Positions 54,886 to 63,659 of a DNA stretch of 64,000 nucleotides are shown here, one piece after another. The stretch covers positions 46,920-110,919 of the forward strand of contig JAKLIW010000010.1 of NCBI GenBank assembly GCA_022709425.1, given 5' to 3'. This DNA is from a bacterium. GTDB lineage: Bacteria > UBP6 > UBA1177 > JAKLFG01. The translations under genes were made by a program, and so were the position numbers. The stretch's first letter is position 1, and each line of letters begins with the position of its first letter. The notes under the pieces were generated by a model. That model saw only the letters and a program-made list of their open reading frames with translations. It made no database searches and was not told the DNA's origin.

Positions 54886-56193
54886 ATGAAAAAGATCGTC
54901 GTGACCGTCGCTCTGCTGGCGCCTCTTCTGCTGGGTGCGGCCATCGTTGAGGATGGCGATGGATTCAAGGTATACGACGAACAAAAATCGGAAGAGATCA
55001 CCTTTTTCTTTGAAGATAAGTTCTTCGAAGACATCAATGTCGGCACGGGTCAGGATTTTGTGCCCAGCGGCAGTCCGTTCCAGATCAAAGTTAATTTGAT
55101 CGCAGGCGCTCGGTCTGAAATGGAGTTAAAAGGCACGGGGGTTGCTCAATGGCCAGAATCGGTAAAACTTTCTTATGAGGGCACCGAGAACGGCGGTCAC
55201 GCATCCATGAATTACGGCATCGAGATGGAGGCGTTCTATAAAATCGCTCCGCCCTTCGGCGATGGTACGGAGCAGGAAATATCGGAGTACCTGAACTTCG
55301 ATCTTCGTTTCTTCGATGAGAAAACTTTCACCCCGTTCCTGCTCGACGGCAACGATGAGAACCCGGTCTCGATGGAGGACAGTATTCAGGATTTCCATTT
55401 GTGGGACGGAACCTTGGAGGATATTATCGGCGCCGCTATCCCTATTCCCATCATCGGCAATATCGCATCCATGATACATTTCAGCTTCGACCTCGATGGC
55501 ATCATGTATATCGAGATGTTCGGTTCCCGCATCGCACTAGACGAAAAGGCCCAACGCTCAATATTTTCAGATAACCAGTATCTGGTCATCGAACCGCCGC
55601 TGGTCAACACTACGCTCATCGTGGAGGCGCATTATGAATCGCTCGTCTACTATGAGACCGACCTCATCCTCACCATCACCTTGACGCTCAAGATACCCAT
55701 ATTCGAGCTTGAACTCCCGATACCGATAACGATCCCCTTGGTCAAAGAGAACAAGGAATGGATATTCAACTCCCAGACGGTCCAATTCGAGTTCCCCGCG
55801 ATGTTCATCGAGGAACGGGCGCACCAGTTCCTCGACACGGTGCCGGGTGACGAGGATTACTGGGAATTCGACATCGAGAATATCGGTACCCGTCGACTCG
55901 AAGGACGCATACTTTCCGAAGATCCTAATTTCATCGTATTGCCGGAAGAGTTCCTGCTTGAACCGGGCGAAATGTCGGCGGTCACCGTTTTTTTTAAACC
56001 GTATGAAGCGGGAACCAAAAAAGGTATTATAAAATTCTATTCCAATGACCCGGTGGAACCGTTCACCACCGTTGCTCTGTTCGGTTATTCAAGTGAATCC
56101 GGTACGTTTTACAGCAAGGTCAAGGAGGGCGACGAGACGCGTTACGAAGTGCGGACCGAAGGGGGTTGTTCTCTTTCGGTCGTGGACCAGTAG
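54886..56193 (+). CDS. Exported beta-rich protein with ASH-like C-terminal domain
   Basis: This 435-residue protein has a signal peptide (VVTVALLAPLLLGAA). The N-terminal two-thirds is rich in hydrophobic strand pairs (LILTITLTLKIPIFELELP, then IPITIPL) and acidic loops. The C-terminal approximately 100 residues match an ASH/choice-of-anchor-D type immunoglobulin fold: YWEFDIENIGTRRLEGRI, LPEEFLLEPGEMSAVTVFF and KGIIKFYSNDPVEPFTTVAL. A single Cys occurs near the end. It lies between two SUMF1-type lipoprotein genes with 15 and 14 nt gaps. No enzymatic role is apparent; an adhesive or scaffold role at the surface is plausible. Confidence 0.78.
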   Translation: MKKIVVTVALLAPLLLGAAIVEDGDGFKVYDEQKSEEITFFFEDKFFEDINVGTGQDFVPSGSPFQIKVNLIAGARSEMELKGTGVAQWPESVKLSYEGTENGGHASMNYGIEMEAFYKIAPPFGDGTEQEISEYLNFDLRFFDEKTFTPFLLDGNDENPVSMEDSIQDFHLWDGTLEDIIGAAIPIPIIGNIASMIHFSFDLDGIMYIEMFGSRIALDEKAQRSIFSDNQYLVIEPPLVNTTLIVEAHYESLVYYETDLILTITLTLKIPIFELELPIPITIPLVKENKEWIFNSQTVQFEFPAMFIEERAHQFLDTVPGDEDYWEFDIENIGTRRLEGRILSEDPNFIVLPEEFLLEPGEMSAVTVFFKPYEAGTKKGIIKFYSNDPVEPFTTVALFGYSSESGTFYSKVKEGDETRYEVRTEGGCSLSVVDQ

Positions 56194-56207
56194 GGGAGGA
56201 CGTTGTC

Positions 56208-57485
56208 ATGAGAACCATCATGTTCTTCGGAACGATCGCCCTTCTGGCGCTTCTGCTGGCTGCCTGCACGGAGACCGAATCGATCTACGAAGTACGCGGA
56301 AAGGATATCGGCCCCGCCGGCGGCAAATACGAAGGCGTCCACGGCGTGACCCTCATCGTGCCGAAAAAGGCGCTCGATCAGACAATCACCTTCACCATCT
56401 ATGCGCTGGACACCGATCCGTTCACCAATCTTTCGGCGACCCTTACCAACATCTACAGCATCACCCCCATGGCGTATAAGTTCGAAGCGCCGGTGACCGT
56501 CATTATCCCTTATGAGGAAGAGGACATTCAAGGTTTGCTCGACGAGGTTGACCTTAAGCCCTATTTCGCCATCGATCGCAAGACCTTTGAAGAGATCCCG
56601 TCAGACGAATATGAACAGGACCTCGAACGGAACATTTTCAAGGTATCTACGAAGTTTCTCGGCTATTTTCATATCGGTTTCCCGAAAGAGATGGTCAAGA
56701 AGGAGAACAGCGAGACCACCGGCATCTCCGAAATGGTGCTGATCCCGGCGGGGACCTTTGAATATGGCGCTCCTGCGGGAACGCCGACCGGCGCGGCGAC
56801 GGCAACCGACGGAGTATTGAGCAGCGACGGATTCAACACCGTTCAGTTGTCGGAGTACTATATCGACAAATACGAAGTGACCAACGCACAGTATCGTGTC
56901 TGTCAGAACGCCGATGTCTGTACCGAACCCTACACTATCAGTTCGTCGCGATATCCCAATTACTACTATGACCCCGCTTATCAGAATTTCCCGGTTCTCT
57001 GGGTCAGTTGGAATCAGGCGAACACCTTCTGTCAGTGGGCCGGCAAGGAATTGCCCACCGAGGCGCAGTGGGAAAAGGCGGCGCGCGGCGAGAGCTACCG
57101 CAAATATCCATGGGGCGATACTGCGCCGCAGGACAATGCCGAAAATTCGATCGTGAACTACTCGGCGCTCTTCGAGGATGTTACCGACGTATCTTCCTTC
57201 GAGAATGCTGTATCCTCTTACGGCATCTACAATATGGCGGGGAACGCCGCTGAATGGACCGCCACATGGTACGATATCGATTCCTATTATAAAAAAAGCG
57301 CTGATTCCGAACCGGCCGTCGACCCGACCGGACCCGCCGACGGCGGCACCGCCGATAAAAAGGTCATCCGCGGCGGCAGTTGGGTGTCATTGGAGCCGGA
57401 AATAACCACCTATGCCCGCGACAAGGCATTCCCGCATTACCGCTACTACAATCTCGGCTTCCGTTGCGCGAAAGGGGGGGAGTAA
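56208..57485 (+). CDS. Lipoprotein with ZU5-like and SUMF1/FGE-like domains
   Basis: This 425-residue lipoprotein starts at the ATG after GGGGAGG, with lipobox LAAC. A ZU5-like module covers about 30-165: KDIGPAGGKYEGVHGVTL, IVPKKALDQTITFTI and the end KFLGYFHIGF. The SUMF1-like domain (about 178-425) has MVLIPAGTFEYGAP, KYEVTNAQYRVC, WVSWNQANTFCQWAGKELP, TEAQWEKAARG, YPWGDTA, SYGIYNMAGNAAEWT, IRGGSWVSLEP and LGFRCAKGG. As in its two paralogues, the catalytic Cys pair of true FGE is absent. The ZU5 part in eukaryotes mediates protein-protein contacts. It lies 14 nt after the ASH-domain protein and 3 nt before the next lipoprotein. Confidence 0.87.
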   Translation: MRTIMFFGTIALLALLLAACTETESIYEVRGKDIGPAGGKYEGVHGVTLIVPKKALDQTITFTIYALDTDPFTNLSATLTNIYSITPMAYKFEAPVTVIIPYEEEDIQGLLDEVDLKPYFAIDRKTFEEIPSDEYEQDLERNIFKVSTKFLGYFHIGFPKEMVKKENSETTGISEMVLIPAGTFEYGAPAGTPTGAATATDGVLSSDGFNTVQLSEYYIDKYEVTNAQYRVCQNADVCTEPYTISSSRYPNYYYDPAYQNFPVLWVSWNQANTFCQWAGKELPTEAQWEKAARGESYRKYPWGDTAPQDNAENSIVNYSALFEDVTDVSSFENAVSSYGIYNMAGNAAEWTATWYDIDSYYKKSADSEPAVDPTGPADGGTADKKVIRGGSWVSLEPEITTYARDKAFPHYRYYNLGFRCAKGGE

Positions 57486-57488
57486 GTC

Positions 57489-59216
57489 ATGAAAAAATAT
57501 AACGAGGCGATGATCTGGGGAGTTCTGCTGTTGACGCTCATTAGTGCCTGCAATCCTTCAGAACCATCCGACCCCGTGAACGACAGTGATGACATCGCAA
57601 AGGACAGCGATCTCAAGAGCGACATCGACAAGGTCACCTGCAACTATTCGAGCGCCGACAACAAAATACGGCCCAATGCCGAGGAACTGGAGTTCACCGG
57701 CTACTACAAGACCTTTGCCGGCACCCGATACATCACCGTCACCAATCGTTGCCTTTCCTGTGAAGGGGCCGGTCTGGAGATATCTCGCGCCGAGATCATA
57801 CAGGGTGACGGAACGATCATCGGCTTCTCTCTTTCTCCCGATCCGGTGGCGACCTCTTCGATCTACCTGAAAAAGGATGAGAAGATCACCTTCGGCGTCA
57901 CCTATGACGTGGTCTCTTGGGAGCTATTCGAGGGGATACTGCGCATCCACAGCGACGACAAATGCGAACCGGAACTTGACATAAAACTGACCGGCCGCGC
58001 CAAGGGCTCGCCGTTGATAGAGGTAAAGACTCCCGACGACGCCCTTCCCGACGACAAGAAAATGGAGTTCGGAGAAGGCTTCGAGGAAAAAATATCCAAC
58101 CTCCAGCTCAACAATATCGGTAATGCCAATCTGCGGATCAGCTCCATGAGCATCACTATCGGCGCCTCCGCAAAGAAAGGCGCCCCCGGTTTCTTCGTCA
58201 ATAAAAGCATTCCCTCCGATCAGGAGGTCGGTATCGATGCCTCCGCGGTCGCTGAGATTGGTTGTCGCAACGATCCGGCGTTCCCGTTGGGGCTTGTGGG
58301 CGAGTTGGAGATACTCAGCAACGATGTGACCGAGTACGGGAAGAACCAGCGCTTAAAGGTCGATCTGGTATGCGGTCCCGAGCGTACCAACATACCGATC
58401 GCCAAGTTGATCTGCCCGACACAGGTGCCGATACTTACTTGGCCCGCGCTCGACGGATCGACGAGCACCGATGTAGATAAGGTGACGACCACCGGACTGA
58501 CCTATTTCTGGACCTTTGCGTCGGTTCCCGGCGGCGGCAGCGGTGGCGGCGCCTCGATAGTGGACCTCGCCGACAAGACAAAGCCGGTCGCCAACATATG
58601 GTCCGATGCCTCGAAATCGACCTTTCAGGCGCTTCTTAAGGGAACCTACAGCGTTCGGCTGATGGTCAAGAACGCCAGCAATGTGACGAGCAATTGGGAA
58701 GAGTGCGATATCGAGGCGCTTCCCAACGACGAACTCATCATCAAGATGATCTGGGACAACAAGGACAGCGACATCGACCTGCATCTCGTCTCGCCTGATG
58801 GGACCTACGGCGATCCGGTCACCGATTGCTACTTCTATAACTGTTCGCCGCAGTATGCCGGCGCGCGGCCCGACTGGGGCGTAGTCGGAGAGACGAAGGA
58901 TGATCCGGCGCTCGATATCGACAATACCACCGGCCGCGGCCCCGAAACGATCTATGTCAATCAACCGGCGAACGGCGTGTATAAGGTGGTCGTGCATGCC
59001 TACGACACCAGCCGTGGTCCGAGCAAGGCTATCGTCAAGGCCTACACCCATGCGGCCCAAGCGGCATCGGCCGAAGCGCTTTTCGTCTCTACCGACACCT
59101 GCTGGGATGTCTTTTCGCTGAACGTTACCGACGGCACCGGCGGCAAGAAGAATATCGCCGTCACCCCGTTGGGCACCACCGTTTATCCCTGCGAACCGCC
59201 GGATATCACGCCGTGA
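57489..59216 (+). CDS. Lipoprotein with ASH-like repeats and a DUF2135/YfaP-like domain
   Basis: This 575-residue lipoprotein has lipobox ISAC and an acidic tether (DPVNDSDDIAKDSDLKSDID). Two ASH-like immunoglobulin folds follow (about 65-165 and 170-295): LEFTGYYKTFAGTRYITVTN, then KISNLQLNNIGNANLRISS with VGELEILSNDV. A PKD-like segment covers about 300-410 (LDGSTSTDVDKVTTTGLTYF). The C-terminal domain (about 415-560) has DSDIDLHLVSPDGTYG and NQPANGVYKVVVHAYD, the calcium-site-like signature of DUF2135/YfaP proteins. It closes the five-gene envelope operon that starts at 51043. The combination suggests a surface adhesin or matrix protein. Confidence 0.82.
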   Translation: MKKYNEAMIWGVLLLTLISACNPSEPSDPVNDSDDIAKDSDLKSDIDKVTCNYSSADNKIRPNAEELEFTGYYKTFAGTRYITVTNRCLSCEGAGLEISRAEIIQGDGTIIGFSLSPDPVATSSIYLKKDEKITFGVTYDVVSWELFEGILRIHSDDKCEPELDIKLTGRAKGSPLIEVKTPDDALPDDKKMEFGEGFEEKISNLQLNNIGNANLRISSMSITIGASAKKGAPGFFVNKSIPSDQEVGIDASAVAEIGCRNDPAFPLGLVGELEILSNDVTEYGKNQRLKVDLVCGPERTNIPIAKLICPTQVPILTWPALDGSTSTDVDKVTTTGLTYFWTFASVPGGGSGGGASIVDLADKTKPVANIWSDASKSTFQALLKGTYSVRLMVKNASNVTSNWEECDIEALPNDELIIKMIWDNKDSDIDLHLVSPDGTYGDPVTDCYFYNCSPQYAGARPDWGVVGETKDDPALDIDNTTGRGPETIYVNQPANGVYKVVVHAYDTSRGPSKAIVKAYTHAAQAASAEALFVSTDTCWDVFSLNVTDGTGGKKNIAVTPLGTTVYPCEPPDITP

Positions 59217-59243
59217 AGAACGCGCATCTTTCCTTTATTATTC

Positions 59244-59272
59244 TTGACTCACCAAAACTCTTTCCATATACT
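59244..59272 (+). promoter_or_regulatory. Promoter of the outer-membrane-protein/mpl unit
   Basis: TTGACT (59244-59249) and TATACT (59267-59272) are 17 nt apart, 29 nt before the start at 59302. It is one of the best promoter matches in the window. Confidence 0.68.
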
Positions 59273-59301
59273 GGTACAACCCTTTTCCCGGAGGCTTTCG
59301 C

Positions 59302-60657
59302 ATGAGGAAGCTGGTCCTGTTCTTAACAATGGTGTTCATGGCGGCCGGTATGCTGTGCGCGGCCGAACTGACCGATGTGGCCGACTCGTTCGATGAGAAC
59401 AACCCATTCGACTTCAATCTGAATGTGTATTACAAGAACACGCATGAATTCGTCGACATCAAGCGAGAGTACAACACCGTCCCGAAAACCTATGCCGATG
59501 AGAACGACAACCTCTACTATACCACCGAAAGCCGTCGCGTCGAGACCTTGGAGTATAAAGGGAATCCCGAAGCACGTTTCCTGCGGGAGCTCATGCTTGC
59601 CGCCGAGATAGGCCTCTACCATGATCTTTCTCTTTTGATCGATGTTCCTATCGTATTGAGGGATGCATACAAACTGATCCTCGAAAATTACGACCTCGAC
59701 AATGCGGGCAATGCCGTGCCGCGGCCGTATTCTCTCGTCGAGAACAACCTTTTCCCCGATGCCGGCGATCTGTACTACAATCACTTCGGGGTGGGGGATC
59801 TCGCTATCGGTGTGCAGTGGGCCCCTTTTTGTCAAGAACGCGGGAAGGACGTGTTTTCTTGGCTGGTCGGTTTTAAAATGACATCGCCGACCGCCACTAT
59901 CGCAACGCCGAAGACCATGAATGAACGGGTCGATGTCAACGGCGATCCCGGCACCGCTCTCGCCGACACAATCCGGCAGACCGGGAAGACCGGCAATGTC
60001 GGCAAAGGACTGTTCGTGTTCGACCTGCGGAGCGCCGTATCCAAGCGTTATGATGTCGCCGAACCATACTTTCAGGTGCTCGCCTCGCTTTCGACCCCTT
60101 CGGCTAATTCGATAGTGGAGAGGTCGCGTCATGAATTCTCCTTCAACTTCGGCACCGATCTGATCGCCCTTGAGGATATCGAAAAGGGTCACAAGATATT
60201 CTTCCGGCTTGATCTCGCCATGCAGTACACCACCCGCGGCAACGCCTACAACTACATTACCGACGCCCGTTGGGTCTACGAGGGGATCGATCCCGACAGC
60301 GCGGCGAGTTACGGTTGGACGCTCCCCGCCGGCACCGACAAATATCGCCACCTGCTCCCGATGGAGGATCCGTTCTTCACCACGGCCGGGCTGTTCAAGA
60401 TGAACTTCAAGATATACAAATATGTCCAATTCGGCGGCTATGCGTCGGTTGGTTACCGCCACAAACATTATCTGACCGCAGCGAAAGAGGACATGTCGGG
60501 CGGCGGTGACCACGAACCGGGATTCATCCCCGGCATCGACTCCGAGAGTACGCCGTGGATCGGTCCCTCTGCGGTCGATTCGCGGTCGGGCGGGCGCCTT
60601 TTAAGCGAAGCCAACATCATCGTCGGGTGGGGCGCCTATCTTTCGCTCCTGTTCTAA
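59302..60657 (+). CDS. Predicted outer-membrane beta-barrel protein
   Basis: This 451-residue protein has GGAGG upstream and a signal peptide (LVLFLTMVFMAAGMLCAAE). The mature part alternates amphipathic strands with acidic loops: FDFNLNVYYKNTHEF, LMLAAEIGLYHDLSLLIDV, LAIGVQWAPF and YVQFGGYASVGYRH. It ends NIIVGWGAYLSLLF, with a terminal Phe as recognised by the BAM complex. It has the look of the long-chain or putative porin families that copy-number many deltaproteobacterial genomes; the transported compound is unknown. mpl follows 33 nt downstream, probably in the same transcript. Confidence 0.82.
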   Translation: MRKLVLFLTMVFMAAGMLCAAELTDVADSFDENNPFDFNLNVYYKNTHEFVDIKREYNTVPKTYADENDNLYYTTESRRVETLEYKGNPEARFLRELMLAAEIGLYHDLSLLIDVPIVLRDAYKLILENYDLDNAGNAVPRPYSLVENNLFPDAGDLYYNHFGVGDLAIGVQWAPFCQERGKDVFSWLVGFKMTSPTATIATPKTMNERVDVNGDPGTALADTIRQTGKTGNVGKGLFVFDLRSAVSKRYDVAEPYFQVLASLSTPSANSIVERSRHEFSFNFGTDLIALEDIEKGHKIFFRLDLAMQYTTRGNAYNYITDARWVYEGIDPDSAASYGWTLPAGTDKYRHLLPMEDPFFTTAGLFKMNFKIYKYVQFGGYASVGYRHKHYLTAAKEDMSGGGDHEPGFIPGIDSESTPWIGPSAVDSRSGGRLLSEANIIVGWGAYLSLLF

Positions 60658-60690
60658 GATGTCTTCCGTTAATAAAAGTAGGGTGACGAC

Positions 60691-62109
60691 ATGCTGAAAG
60701 GAAAGACCGTTCTGTTCGTCCGTATCTGCGGCACCGGTGTCAGCTCGGCGGCGCTCTTCGCCCAGCGGATGGGGGCCCGCGTCATCGGGACCGATTCGGC
60801 CTACTACCCACCCATCAGCGATTCGCTGAAAGGGGCCGGTATCGCCGAGAACCCGCTGACCGACACCATCGCGATGATCGAACGCGAAAAACCCGACCTC
60901 ATCGTCGTGGGTAACGCGCTGTGGGGGAAGAGCCCCGAAGCGGCCTATATCCTTTCCTGCGGCATCCCGTACTATTCGATGCCGTCGTTCCTCGAAGAAT
61001 TCCTGATACCGGGCCACCGGTCGGTAGTCGTCGCCGGCACCCACGGGAAGACCACCACCACCACCCTCATCGCCGAATTCCTCGCATCTGTCGGCAAAAA
61101 GCCGTCGTACATGATCGGCGGTATACCGCTCTTTTCGATGACCAACGCCGCCTTCGAACGCGACGGCTACTTCGTCATCGAAGGGGACGAATACGATACC
61201 GCCTTCTTCGACAAGGGGCCCAAGTTCCTCCATTACCGCCCCGACATCGGCATCGTCACCTCCATCGAGTACGACCACGCCGACATCTACGCCTCGCTTG
61301 AGGCGATATTCGAAAGTTTCCGGAAATTCACCGGCATCATAACGAAGAAATGCATCCTCAACATCGATTTCCCGAATAACCGCCGCCTGCTCGATATCTA
61401 TCCGCGCGAACTGTTCTTCACCTATTCGGTGACCGACAAAAGCGCCGACCTCTTCGCACGCCGCACTGGATCGGAGGGGCGTCTGATGAAATTCCGCGTG
61501 ACGGTGAACGGCAAAGAAGGGGAGGAGTTCAAGAGTCCGCTCTTCGGCGACCAGAACCTCATGAACCTCGCGGCGCTCATGGCCTTCGTCCACAACGAAC
61601 TGCCCGCCCTCGACCATGCACTGGTGGCCAAGGCTATCGCCGGGATGAAGGGGGTGAAGCGGCGGCAGGAATTCCTCGGCCACTTGAACGGTGCGCCGGT
61701 CTACAGCGATTTCGCCCACCATCCGACGGCGGTCCGTTATACCTTCGACTCGTTCCGCAGTCTGTTCGGGGCGAAGCGCTACATCGTGGTGTTCGACCCG
61801 GCGACCAATTCCAACGCCCGCAATATCTTCGAGGCCGAATACGCGAAACTCTTCGCCGATGCCGACCTCTTCTTCATCGGGAAACCGGCGAAGGCGACGG
61901 GGCTGACGGAGGAGGAGAAGTTCAATCCCGAACGGCTCTGCGAGAACATCAACCGGGTGAAGGGCTACCCGGCGGCGCGCCATCTCACCGAGGCGGATCA
62001 GATAATCGAAGTGCTCCGCGCCGAGGCTGATAAAGAGAGCGTCGTCATCGTGATGTCCAACGGCGGCTTCGGTGGCTTCTTCGGGAAACTCGCGCCGTAT
62101 CTTTCGTAA
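60691..62109 (+). CDS. mpl: UDP-N-acetylmuramate:tripeptide ligase Mpl (murein peptide recycling)
   Basis: This 472-residue Mur ligase attaches the recovered L-Ala-D-Glu-meso-DAP tripeptide to UDP-MurNAc during peptidoglycan recycling. Visible motifs: N-terminal CGTGVSSAALFAQ, ATP loop AGTHGKTTTTTLIAEFL (about 114-130), the Mpl-specific EGDEYDTAFFDKGPKFLHY, YSDFAHHPTAVR and the C-terminal MSNGGFGGFFGKL. MurC lacks the EYDTAFFD form. Its last 42 coding bases before APYLS recur at 63660-63701 beyond the AbiE genes, meaning the 3' end of mpl has been duplicated around that cassette. A reading of MurC is unlikely. Confidence 0.93.
   Translation: MLKGKTVLFVRICGTGVSSAALFAQRMGARVIGTDSAYYPPISDSLKGAGIAENPLTDTIAMIEREKPDLIVVGNALWGKSPEAAYILSCGIPYYSMPSFLEEFLIPGHRSVVVAGTHGKTTTTTLIAEFLASVGKKPSYMIGGIPLFSMTNAAFERDGYFVIEGDEYDTAFFDKGPKFLHYRPDIGIVTSIEYDHADIYASLEAIFESFRKFTGIITKKCILNIDFPNNRRLLDIYPRELFFTYSVTDKSADLFARRTGSEGRLMKFRVTVNGKEGEEFKSPLFGDQNLMNLAALMAFVHNELPALDHALVAKAIAGMKGVKRRQEFLGHLNGAPVYSDFAHHPTAVRYTFDSFRSLFGAKRYIVVFDPATNSNARNIFEAEYAKLFADADLFFIGKPAKATGLTEEEKFNPERLCENINRVKGYPAARHLTEADQIIEVLRAEADKESVVIVMSNGGFGGFFGKLAPYLS
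62053..62094. repeat. mpl 3'-end repeat, copy 1 (within intact mpl)
   Basis: This 42-bp stretch matches 63660-63701 at 39 of 42 positions. The three differences are one Asn/Ser change and two silent changes in the mpl frame, so both copies derive from coding sequence. It encodes the conserved MSNGGFGGFFGKLA end of Mpl. Confidence 0.9.
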
Positions 62110-62112
62110 CAC

Positions 62113-62155
62113 TTGACTTTCTCCAGTAAGTTTATAAAATACAAACATACTGGAG
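62113..62155 (+). promoter_or_regulatory. abiE promoter with 8-bp inverted-repeat operator
   Basis: TTGACT (62113-62118) is followed by an AT-rich -10 region, TATAAA at 62133 or AAAATA at 62136 (17 nt spacing). The perfect inverted repeat CTCCAGTA (62121-62128) and TACTGGAG (62148-62155) brackets the -10 and overlaps the ribosome site. AbiEi proteins are known to repress their own promoters through inverted repeats, so this is the likely operator. Confidence 0.65.
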
Positions 62156-62161
62156 GTTGCC

Positions 62162-62788
62162 ATGGCCACCGACATCCGTTCACTCACGCCGGGCGAAGAG
62201 CTCGATTATCCCTATCTCATGCACTTGCTGTCGGACTATCGTCAGCCGCGCCTCAAGGTGCATGCCCTTCTGCGGAGCGGCGACCTTATCCGCGTCAAGA
62301 AGGGGCTCTACGCCTTCGGTCCCCGTCTGGCGCGCGGGCCGCTGTCGCGCGAGATACTCGCCAATCTCATCTACGGTCCCTCCTGCCTGTCGCTTGAATA
62401 TGCGCTCGCCCTCCACGGACTCATCCCGGAACGGGTCGAGGCGGTGACAAGCGTCACCAGCGGACGGATGAAGCGCTTCGATACGCCGGTCGGCACCTTT
62501 CTGTATGAGCCGTTGCCGCCGCGCTGTTATCCCCACGGCATCGTGTCGCGTACCGCAGGGGAGGGCAGGAGCTATCTGATCGCGTCACCCGAAAAGGCGC
62601 TGTGCGACCTCGTTCTGCGCCGATTCGATGGGAAGGGTGCGGCGGAACTGACCGACTTCCTATTCGACGACCGCCGCATCGACCCGGCCGCGTTCCGGCG
62701 GCTCGACCCGGCGCACACCGAAGAACTCGCCGCGTACTATGGCGGCGCGACGATACATCTGGCGCCGCTCATGCGGGGGAGGGGATAG
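62162..62788 (+). CDS. abiEi: AbiEi-family antitoxin/transcriptional regulator (type IV)
   Basis: This 208-residue antitoxin has an N-terminal winged helix (about 15-60, with YRQPRLKVHALLRSGDLIR and VKKGLYAFGP) that should bind the promoter. A C-terminal domain carries family text LSLEYALALHGLIPERV, TSVTSGRMKRFDTPVGTFLYE and ASPEKALCDLV. In type IV AbiE systems this protein both represses the operon and counters the nucleotidyltransferase toxin without a stable protein complex. The start has GGAGG six bases upstream. Its TAG shares one base with the toxin GTG start. Confidence 0.92.
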   Translation: MATDIRSLTPGEELDYPYLMHLLSDYRQPRLKVHALLRSGDLIRVKKGLYAFGPRLARGPLSREILANLIYGPSCLSLEYALALHGLIPERVEAVTSVTSGRMKRFDTPVGTFLYEPLPPRCYPHGIVSRTAGEGRSYLIASPEKALCDLVLRRFDGKGAAELTDFLFDDRRIDPAAFRRLDPAHTEELAAYYGGATIHLAPLMRGRG

Positions 62789-63651
62789 TGAACGAAGCGG
62801 TAAAGGGGATGCTCGGGCGCTATGAACTGCGCACCACGACCGACCACGAGAACGCGCTCAAGGAGATAATTCAGGAGATCGCCCTGCTCGGGCTGTGGCG
62901 TGCCAAGTTCTTCGAACGGGCCGCCTTCTACGGTGGTTCGGCGCTTCGCATCCTGCACGGGCTCGACCGGTTCTCCGAAGACCTCGATTTCTCGCTCCTC
63001 GCGCCGGACGGGCGTTTTCCGCTGGAACGCTATCTCAAGGCGGTCGAGAGCGAACTGACCGCGTTCGGTTTCTCGGTGACGGTCGAGAAAAAGGCAAAAA
63101 CGGCCAAGAGCGCCATAGAATCGGCCTTCATCAAGGGTAATACGGCGCACAATCTGCTCGTCGTCGAGGCGGCGCCGGTCGCCGGGGCGACGCATCCCGG
63201 CAAGCAACTGAAGATAAAGGTGGAGGTCGACACCGATCCGCCCGGGGCGTTCACGACCGAGGCGAAGTATCTTTTCACGCCGATCCCGTTCTCGGTGGTG
63301 GTGTATGCGCCGCCGTCACTCTTCGCCGGGAAAATGCACGCGATCCTGTGCCGGAACTGGGGAACGCGGGTCAAGGGGCGCGACTGGTACGACCTGCTGT
63401 GGTATGTCGGCCGCAAGACGCCGCTCGACCTCGGACACCTAGAGGCGCGGATGCGGCAGACGGGGCATTATGACGGCAAGGGTACGCTCACCGAGAAGCG
63501 GTTCAGAGAACTGCTCGTCGAACGGATAGCCTCGCTCGATATCGGTCAGGCGCGGCGCGATGTCATGCCGCTTTTGCGCGACGGGCGGAGCGCCGATGCG
63601 TGGTCGAAGGACCTCTTCACGGCGGCGGCTGGCGCAATCGTTTGCGGGTGA
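62788..63651 (+). CDS. abiEii: AbiEii-family nucleotidyltransferase toxin
   Basis: This 287-residue nucleotidyltransferase starts at the GTG overlapping the antitoxin stop, with GGAGGGG upstream; a longer in-frame extension runs inside the antitoxin gene and is rejected. The catalytic motif is GGSALRILHGLDRFSEDLDF (GGS at 49-51; metal ligands Asp65 and Asp67). Later family motifs are KIKVEVDTDPP, SLFAGKMHAIL and RVKGRDWYDLLWY with its conserved Lys and Asp. Related toxins (AbiEii, MenT) transfer nucleotides to essential RNA such as tRNA acceptor ends; abortive infection against phage is the classical phenotype. The active site appears intact. Confidence 0.93.
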   Translation: MNEAVKGMLGRYELRTTTDHENALKEIIQEIALLGLWRAKFFERAAFYGGSALRILHGLDRFSEDLDFSLLAPDGRFPLERYLKAVESELTAFGFSVTVEKKAKTAKSAIESAFIKGNTAHNLLVVEAAPVAGATHPGKQLKIKVEVDTDPPGAFTTEAKYLFTPIPFSVVVYAPPSLFAGKMHAILCRNWGTRVKGRDWYDLLWYVGRKTPLDLGHLEARMRQTGHYDGKGTLTEKRFRELLVERIASLDIGQARRDVMPLLRDGRSADAWSKDLFTAAAGAIVCG

Positions 63652-63659
63652 ATTCTCTC

